Shown here one piece after another: positions 59,348 through 64,000 of a DNA stretch of 64,000 nt; position 1 is the stretch's first letter, and the number at the start of each line of letters is the position of its first letter. Origin of the DNA: Halolamina sp. CBA1230. Its GTDB lineage: Archaea > Halobacteriota > Halobacteria > Halobacteriales > Haloferacaceae. The notes under the pieces are model-generated. The model saw only the letters and a list, made by a program, of their open reading frames with translations, was not told the origin of the DNA and did no database searches. The translations under genes were made by a program, and so were the position numbers. The stretch is taken from contig NZ_CP054587.1 in NCBI RefSeq assembly GCF_002025255.2, positions 2,480,001 to 2,544,000 of the forward strand, in the 5' to 3' direction.

Positions 59348-60598
59348 CTACAACCGTTCGCGGTCGATCGCCCCGCGGATCGCCGCGGTAAGCGTCTCCA
59401 GCCCGGCTGTTCCCGAAAGCTCCGGGAGCGCGTCCTCGTACGCTGCGACCGTTCCCGAGACGAACGTCCCCTCGCCCGCCGGCCGGTCGCCGTTCCCGCC
59501 CTCGGATTCGTCGCTCGCGGCGTCGACGTGGTCGTTCGGAACCGTCGCATCGGCGTCGCCAGCAGCGACGAGCAGGCCGTGTTCGCTGCCGATCTCCATG
59601 AGTTCCGCTCGGGCTTCGGCGGGGAAGCCGCCGGCCGCGAACGTCAGTGTCGTCGCCAGCGCCGGGTCGACACCGTCGTCCTCGCGGATGGTCGTGTTGC
59701 GTGCGACCTCGCGGGGCGTAACGCCGGTGAGTTCCGAGGCGGCAACATCAGCTTCGTCGTCGCCCCCGGAGCCCGTCTCGACCGCGCGCCGGTCGCCGAG
59801 GAAGTGGGCGACGGCAGCCACGTCTGCGGTTTCGGGCACGTCGTGGGTGCGGACGATGTCCGCGCCGCGTTCGACCTCCATCGTCGCCGCCGCGAGGCTG
59901 ACCGCGAGCTGGTCCTCGGTCTCGGGCCGGTCGGCGATGTCGCCGAGGAAGTCCTCGCGGTTGGTCGCGGTCAGCATCGGCCGGTTGAACGCGCGGAACT
60001 CCCGGAGCCGGCGGAACATCTCCCAGTTGTCCTCGTACGTCTTCTCGTCGTACCAGCCACCGAAGGCGGGGTCGACGATCGTCTTCTCGGTGAAACCGCC
60101 CCGGGCCAGCGCGGCGAAACAGTCGTCGATGGAGCGGAGATGCCCCGGCAACTGGATGTCCGGCGGCGACGCCATCTTGACGACCGCGGCGTCGTGTTTC
60201 CGGCAGACGCCGGGCATCTCGGGATCCGCGAAGCCGCAGACGTCGTTCACCATGTCGAAGCCGCGGGCGAGCGCCTCGTCGGCGACCTCGGCGTAGCGCG
60301 TCTCGATCGACCAGACCGCGTCGCAGTCCGCGCGGTCGAGGACTTCGAGCGCGCGCTCGAGTCGTTCGAGTTCCGTATCGACAGCTTGCCACGGATTCTT
60401 CGGGTTCGAGGACTGCAGCCCGACGTCGATGATGTCGGCGCCCTCGGCGGCCATCCGCTCGGCGTGCTCGACCGCGCCCTCGACGTCGCCCCAGGTGCTG
60501 GGGTCGTAGTTCGACTCGACGCTCATGTTCAGCACGCCCATGATCCGCGGCGGGTGGCCGTCCCCGACCGGGAGGCCGGCGACGTCGACGGGGTTCAT
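59348..60598 (-). CDS. Dihydropteroate synthase-like protein
   Basis: 416 aa. Residues about 15-275 form a DHPS-type TIM barrel: RIMGVLNMSVESNYDPSTWG, GADIIDVGLQSSNPKNP, VNDVCGFADPEMP and a late HDVPETADVAAVAHFL. The usual DVGGESTRPG is changed to DVGLQSSNPK, so the pterin site differs from bacterial FolP. A C-terminal domain of about 140 residues (TGVTPREVARNTTIREDDG, LTFAAGGFPAEARAELMEIG) is of unknown function. It may work in pterin or folate synthesis. Confidence 0.82.
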   Translation of the reverse strand: MNPVDVAGLPVGDGHPPRIMGVLNMSVESNYDPSTWGDVEGAVEHAERMAAEGADIIDVGLQSSNPKNPWQAVDTELERLERALEVLDRADCDAVWSIETRYAEVADEALARGFDMVNDVCGFADPEMPGVCRKHDAAVVKMASPPDIQLPGHLRSIDDCFAALARGGFTEKTIVDPAFGGWYDEKTYEDNWEMFRRLREFRAFNRPMLTATNREDFLGDIADRPETEDQLAVSLAAATMEVERGADIVRTHDVPETADVAAVAHFLGDRRAVETGSGGDDEADVAASELTGVTPREVARNTTIREDDGVDPALATTLTFAAGGFPAEARAELMEIGSEHGLLVAAGDADATVPNDHVDAASDESEGGNGDRPAGEGTFVSGTVAAYEDALPELSGTAGLETLTAAIRGAIDRERL

Positions 60599-60724
60599 GG
60601 TTCCAGGTCCGGCGGCGCGGGCTAAAGCGTGCTGAAACCGGGTCCCGGGCCCGGGATGGTCGGGGTAGATCAACCGTCTGCCGGTCCCGATGGGTTCAAC
60701 TCCGCCCGGCGACCACGACCGGGC

Positions 60725-62260
60725 GTGATCGACGACGCGCTCGGCGACCGCTCGCTCGTGGTCGTGTCGAACCGCGAGCCGTACGTCCACGAGTACGCCG
60801 ACGGCGAGCCGACGGTCGAGCGCCCCGCGGGTGGGCTCGTCACGGCGCTCGACGGCGCCGTCGCCGAGACCGGCGGCACGTGGGTCGCGTGGGGGAGCGG
60901 CGACGCCGACTTCGACCCCGCAGTCGCGCCCGACGGCGAGGTCGAGATGCCGCCCGGCGCGGCCGACGGCGACGACCCGGGCTACACGCTCTCCCGGATC
61001 GACCTCCCCCGGCGGCTGGTCGAGAACTACTACTACGGCTACAGCAACCAGGTGCTCTGGCCGATCTGCCACCTCGAAGCCGATCCCGTGAACGTCGACC
61101 CCGAGTTCGCGCCGGCGTACCGCGAGGCCAACCGCCGGTTCGCCGAGCGCGCGGTCGACGCCGACCCGGACGTGGTCTGGTTCCAGGACTACCACCTCGC
61201 GCTGGCGCCGCGGTACGTCCGCGAGGCTCGCCCGGACGCGCGGCTGGTGCAGTTCTGGCACGTCCCGTGGCCGACGCCGGACTTTTTCGAGATCTGCCCG
61301 CAGGCGACCGAACTGCTCCGCGGCCTGCTCGGCAACGACGCGCTCGGGTTCCACCTCGACCGCTACGCCGCGAACTTCCGGGACTGTGTGGCCCGGTTCG
61401 TCCCCGACGCCGAGGTGACGGGATCGACGATCCGCTACGACGGCCGGACGATAGAGACGTACGCCTCACCCATCGGCGTCGACGTCGAACGCGTCGCCTC
61501 GAACGCCCGTAGCGACGCGGCGACCCACTACTGGGACCGAGTCACCGACCGCTACGACCTCGACCCCGACCGCCCGGTCGTACTGGGCGTCGACCGCCTC
61601 GACTACACGAAGGGCGTGGTGGAACGCCTCGACGCGCTCGCCCACCTGCTGGAGACGAACCCCGACCTCGCGGGCGAGTTCACCTACGTCCAGAAGGGCA
61701 CTCGGACCCGCGAGGGGATTCCCGCCTACCGGCGCTACTACGACGAGGTGCGCGAGCGGATCGCCGCCCTCGATCAGGCGCACGGGACGGAGGACTGGAC
61801 GCCCGCGGTGTATATCGAGGAGGAGATCGACGACCGCGAACTCGCGGGGCTGTACCGCCACGCCGACGTGGCGGTGGTGAGCTCCCGGCGCGACGGGATG
61901 AACCTCGTCGCCAAGGAGTTCGTCGCCGCACAGGGGCAGCCGGCGCCGACTGCCGGCCTCGCGCAGTCGAACGGCCGCGACGAGCCCGCCCGCGACAGGG
62001 TGCCGGGCGCGCTGGTGCTGAGTCGCTTCGTCGGCGCCGCCGAGTCGCTCTGTCCCGCGGCGCTGTCGGTGAACCCCTACGACGCGGCGGGGTTCGCCGA
62101 GACGATCCGCGAGGCGCTGGCGATGGACGAACCCGAGCGCCGCGAGCGGATGGCGTCGCTGCAAACGTCAGTGCAGGAGGAGGACATCGACGCGTGGCTC
62201 TCCGCGCAAGTGGACGTGCTGACGGACGGGAAGCAGGTGGTGGCGGCGGACGACGACTGA
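60725..62260 (+). CDS. otsA: Trehalose-6-phosphate synthase (GT20)
   Basis: 511 aa from GTG 60725; an ATG at 60656 would add 23 residues. Signatures: VVVSNREPYVHEY, PAGGLVTALD, VWFQDYHLALAPRYVR, FWHVPWPTPDFFEICPQ, YASPIGVDVERV, GVDRLDYTKGVVERLDAL and SSRRDGMNLVAKEFVA, the UDP-glucose and glucose-6-phosphate sites of OtsA. It contains an insert around QGQPAPTAGLAQSNGRDE. Product is trehalose-6-phosphate, a route to an osmolyte. No OtsB phosphatase is in the window. Confidence 0.93.
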   Translation: MIDDALGDRSLVVVSNREPYVHEYADGEPTVERPAGGLVTALDGAVAETGGTWVAWGSGDADFDPAVAPDGEVEMPPGAADGDDPGYTLSRIDLPRRLVENYYYGYSNQVLWPICHLEADPVNVDPEFAPAYREANRRFAERAVDADPDVVWFQDYHLALAPRYVREARPDARLVQFWHVPWPTPDFFEICPQATELLRGLLGNDALGFHLDRYAANFRDCVARFVPDAEVTGSTIRYDGRTIETYASPIGVDVERVASNARSDAATHYWDRVTDRYDLDPDRPVVLGVDRLDYTKGVVERLDALAHLLETNPDLAGEFTYVQKGTRTREGIPAYRRYYDEVRERIAALDQAHGTEDWTPAVYIEEEIDDRELAGLYRHADVAVVSSRRDGMNLVAKEFVAAQGQPAPTAGLAQSNGRDEPARDRVPGALVLSRFVGAAESLCPAALSVNPYDAAGFAETIREALAMDEPERRERMASLQTSVQEEDIDAWLSAQVDVLTDGKQVVAADDD

Positions 62261-62446
62261 ACCGCCGGAGAGGACCGCTCGATCGGCGGTCGGACAGGTA
62301 GCCGGATCGTTCGATACCGTGTAGATATCGTTGGGTTTCCCCAACCAACCGCCGAAAATGGGTCACTCTCGATCCGGTCGTCCTCGCAGCTTCAGCGTTT
62401 CAGTAGCAGGTTGGTTCAATAGAGTCGAACGTCTAGAGTGTATGAT

Positions 62447-62890
62447 ATGGAGACGCTACGTTTCGATCATGTAGGTGTTGTCGTCGATGACCTCGACGCC
62501 GTGGCCGCGTTCTTCCTCGACCTCGGATTCGAGCGCGAGGGCGGGGCGTCGGTCGAGGGCGAGACGGTCGATAAGATCAACGGACTCGACGGCGTCCGGG
62601 CGGAGGTGGTGATGATACGAGCGCCGGACGGCAGTGGCAGGCTCGAACTCGTCAAGTACCACGCGCCGATCGACGATGAGGGCGCACACCGCTTTCCTGC
62701 GAACCGGATGGGCTTCCGGCACATCGCCATTGAGGTCGATGGCCTCGATACGATCGTTGATAGACTACGAGACAACGGCTTTGACACCGTCGGCGAGGTT
62801 CGTGATTACGAGGGCATCTACCGACTCTGCTATGTCCGCGGTCCGGAGGGTTTGATCGTCGAACTCACCGAACAGCTCGACTCCTCATAA
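62447..62890 (+). CDS. VOC family protein (glyoxalase-like)
   Basis: 147 aa from ATG 62447; a GTG three codons earlier is possible. Two beta-alpha-beta-beta-beta modules: FDHVGVVVDDLDAVAAFFLD and GFRHIAIEVDGLDTIVDRL. Metal ligands are likely the His of FDHVG, the Glu of GRLELVKYH, the His of FRHIA and the Glu of LIVELTEQ. Enzymatic role unknown (glyoxalase, epimerase or resistance). Codon use is less GC-biased than in neighbours. A hairpin gttgggtttccccaac lies about 100 bp upstream. Confidence 0.87.
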   Translation: METLRFDHVGVVVDDLDAVAAFFLDLGFEREGGASVEGETVDKINGLDGVRAEVVMIRAPDGSGRLELVKYHAPIDDEGAHRFPANRMGFRHIAIEVDGLDTIVDRLRDNGFDTVGEVRDYEGIYRLCYVRGPEGLIVELTEQLDSS

Positions 62891-63060
62891 CCGAACCGGC
62901 CTGTCCACCGGACACGTGCGGGATAGGAATGGTGAGTCCCTGTGTTAACTAAGCAATAGCTACCTGCCAGACGTTTCGCTTCCACCGCTGGGGAATCGAA
63001 CACGGCTGCGAGGAGAGAACGATTTTCTGGCAGTCGTTCTCGGATCGCGGTTCCCTCGTC
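62891..63060. other. Gene-free stretch at start of the repeat region
   Basis: Between the VOC gene and the palindromes. It is mixed in GC, contains ctgtgttaactaagcaatagc and no credible ORF or RNA gene. It forms the left part of an 880-bp gene-free interval up to 63771. Confidence 0.5.
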
Positions 63061-63113
63061 GTCATCAGAACGCAGCGCGTTCTGATTGGCTCACGAGAGC
63101 AAAGCTCTCGTGA
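63061..63113. repeat. Double-palindrome module, copy 2
   Basis: tcagaacgc-agc-gcgttctga and cacgagagc-aaa-gctctcgtg, separated by ttggct: the same two-hairpin layout as 22966-23018. Differences between the copies (cca/tgg versus tca/tga; gac/gtc versus cac/gtg) change both arms together, which preserves pairing. Confidence 0.8.
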
Positions 63114-63150
63114 ACGCTGTCGCTCCTCACTCACTTGTTCGCGGAAGAAG

Positions 63151-63174
63151 CGCCCGGAGCGGGATTTGAACCAC
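63151..63174 (-). repeat. tRNA-Asp 3'-tail-like repeat, copy 1
   Basis: On the minus strand this reads the T-arm 3' part and acceptor end of a tRNA-Asp (ttcaaatcccgc then tccgggcg). No 5' half of a tRNA is attached. About 70 bp upstream on that strand an inverted gggatttgaa (63208-63217 on the complementary reading) could pair with it. Confidence 0.7.
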
Positions 63175-63245
63175 GGTCGGACGTGCTCGCTCACTTCGTT
63201 CGCTGCCCACGACCTCCCTGCTTCAAATCCCTTCGTCGGCGTTTC

Positions 63246-63298
63246 GTTGCGACCGGACTCGCGCCTCGCAAGCTCGGCGCTCGTCGGTTGGTCGCAAC
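63246..63298. repeat. Inverted repeat between tRNA-tail copies 1 and 2
   Basis: gttgcgacc at 63246-63254 is the exact complement of ggtcgcaac at 63290-63298, enclosing gcgcctcgcaagctcggcgc, itself partly palindromic. It directly abuts copy 2. Confidence 0.7.
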
Positions 63299-63304
63299 AG
63301 AAAG

Positions 63305-63328
63305 CGCCCGGAGCGGGATTTGAACCAC
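63305..63328 (-). repeat. tRNA-Asp 3'-tail-like repeat, copy 2
   Basis: Identical over the 24 bp to copy 1, spaced 154 bp from it. Again no 5' tRNA half. An inverted partial match (gggttcagaatccc, about 63353-63366) lies beside it. Confidence 0.7.
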
Positions 63329-63380
63329 GAGAACTCGCTACACTCGTTCTCTGGGTTCAGAATCCCTCGTGGTCGTTTCG

Positions 63381-63432
63381 CTGGACTCAGGGCTCGCTCG
63401 AAGCAAGCTTCTCGCTCGCCAGTTGAGTCCAG
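63381..63432. repeat. Inverted repeat between tRNA-tail copies 2 and 3
   Basis: ctggactca at 63381-63389 is the complement of tgagtccag at 63424-63432, with gctcgctcgaagcaagcttc in the loop. Same architecture as the 63246-63298 repeat but unrelated arm sequence, so the structure is what recurs. Confidence 0.7.
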
Positions 63433-63439
63433 CAGAAGA

Positions 63440-63535
63440 CGCCCGGAGCGGGATTTGAACCCGCGTCACAACCGTGACAGACGGCAGCTCACTTCGTTCG
63501 CTGTCGTCGGACTATGACGGCAACATCATCCGGGA
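63440..63535 (-). pseudogene. Degenerate tRNA-Asp (GTC)
   Basis: The minus strand has an anticodon loop ctgtcac (GTC, Asp), variable tgac, T-arm gcggg-ttcaaat-cccgc and acceptor tccgggc with discriminator G. The 5' acceptor tcccgga pairs at six of seven positions. The D-arm (tgatgttgccgtca) lacks about five loop bases, and about 20 bases (gacagcgaacgaagtgagct) are inserted in the 5' anticodon stem, so that stem cannot form normally. A TATA-like gtttaagac lies upstream. An intron is less likely, since it would normally sit 3' of the anticodon. Confidence 0.55.
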
Positions 63536-63771
63536 GTCCGCAATTTCACCCGTGCTACCCCACACTAACCGCCAATCTGTCTTAAACCCTCGCCCCCCAC
63601 CCACCAGTTATCCGCGCCACGGATTACACGTTGGCCGAAAAAATCCTCTGCCAGATAGTCTGATAAATTACACACCTTCGAGACCCAGTAGCAGAGGCCC
63701 TAATTCAGCGAGAAGGTGGTGGGTTCGGAAAAGGAGGCAATGGTAGATACAGGTGAACTACGGATTGATTC
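63536..63771. other. Lower-GC intergenic DNA, no gene seen
   Basis: Base composition falls clearly here, with stretches such as gataaattacacacc. Stop codons are frequent in all frames. It separates the tRNA-tail repeats from the small membrane protein gene. Confidence 0.6.
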
Positions 63772-63981
63772 CTAGATGAGAAATCCAGTGAATATTATCA
63801 TCAAACCGAGAACGACTCCGAATATTCCTATACCTCGTTGCACAAGTCCACCCTGCTCTGACAGCTCAGAATCCTCAAATCTGTGTTCAGCCCTTACATC
63901 AACCAATCTCTGAGGATGTACAATGCTATACCCCCCAAGTGCCGATAACCCAAGTCCGAGGGCGACAAGAAGGATATTCAT
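63772..63981 (-). CDS. Small membrane protein in low-GC segment
   Basis: 69 aa with two hydrophobic segments: NILLVALGLGLSALGGYSIV and GIGIFGVVLGLMIIFTGFLI. Between them is a short charged stretch (QRLVDVRAEHRFEDSE). No function recognised. Codon use is far more AT-rich than the rest of the window (for example many ATA/TTG/AAT), which marks it as part of a different, probably acquired, segment. Confidence 0.7.
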   Translation of the reverse strand: MNILLVALGLGLSALGGYSIVHPQRLVDVRAEHRFEDSELSEQGGLVQRGIGIFGVVLGLMIIFTGFLI

Positions 63982-64000
63982 TATTCTGGTTATCTCACCA

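Noticed and set aside
63151-63328. Two tRNA genes at copies 1 and 2
   Set aside because: Only the T-arm 3' side and acceptor end are present; no D-arm, anticodon arm or 5' acceptor can be found.
63135-63426. Small ORFs containing PGAGFEPR-like peptides
   Set aside because: These are translations of the tRNA-tail repeat and its flanks; the peptide is set by the T-loop sequence, not by a protein.

Overview
The window looks like ordinary chromosomal DNA of a haloarchaeon (class Halobacteria). It is very GC-rich, encodes strongly acidic proteins, and carries archaeal signature genes: PurO-type IMP cyclohydrolase, Hel308, KEOPS Cgi121, Pus10, archaeal SecF-SecD order, RNase HII, archaeal CoaBC, a HalX response regulator and a 655-residue aconitase. 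Starts are often GTG, genes often overlap as TGATG/TAATG, and TATA-like elements sit 22-39 nt before several starts, which suggests leaderless mRNAs. I cannot name the genus from sequence alone. Long open frames antisense to real genes are common at this GC content and were left out.

Layout. 1-5.0 kb: class Ic-type ribonucleotide reductase (nrdA-nrdB), a metallophosphoesterase and purO. 5.1-12.6 kb: DoxX protein, HARE/HNH endonuclease, tRNA-Gln(CTG), cgi121-hel308, an AbgB-like amidohydrolase, two small proteins and a SAM hydroxide adenosyltransferase. 12.6-20.4 kb: ABC permease/ATPase pair, nfeD-SPFH pair, secF-secD. 20.4-28.5 kb: O6-alkylguanine methyltransferase, rnhB-pus10, a repeat-rich gap, a broken amidohydrolase, an MFS transporter, a RecJ-like nuclease and a HalX regulator. 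28.6-38.4 kb: KaiC-like ATPase, winged-helix regulator, sufS and sufU, TPR-DUF424, aconitase, thpR, TANGO2-like protein, coaBC. 38.5-46.7 kb: mutS-nudix-mutL, a 79-bp tandem repeat, a DsbA/FrnE-like protein and a cyclic-2,3-DPG-synthase-like GTPase. 46.7-62.9 kb: SAH-deaminase-family amidohydrolase, nikR, several methyltransferases, ppsA, aldo/keto reductase, membrane DHH phosphoesterase, pcm cluster, HerA-like ATPase, DHPS-like protein, otsA and a VOC protein. 62.9-64.0 kb: palindromes, three tRNA-Asp-tail repeats, a degenerate tRNA-Asp and a drop in GC, probably the edge of an integrated island.

The genes serve nucleotide supply (nrdAB, purO), DNA repair (hel308, mutSL, ogt, recJ, rnhB), RNA modification and processing (KEOPS, pus10, thpR), Fe-S assembly (sufS, sufU, feeding aconitase among others), protein export (secFD), central carbon metabolism (aconitase, ppsA, otsA) and signalling. 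I saw no CRISPR array, no complete insertion sequence and no recognisable defence locus. The least explained features are non-coding: nested palindrome and tRNA-tail repeats near 23 kb and 63 kb, a tandem repeat beside mutS, and an interleaved inverted-repeat region near 23.6 kb.
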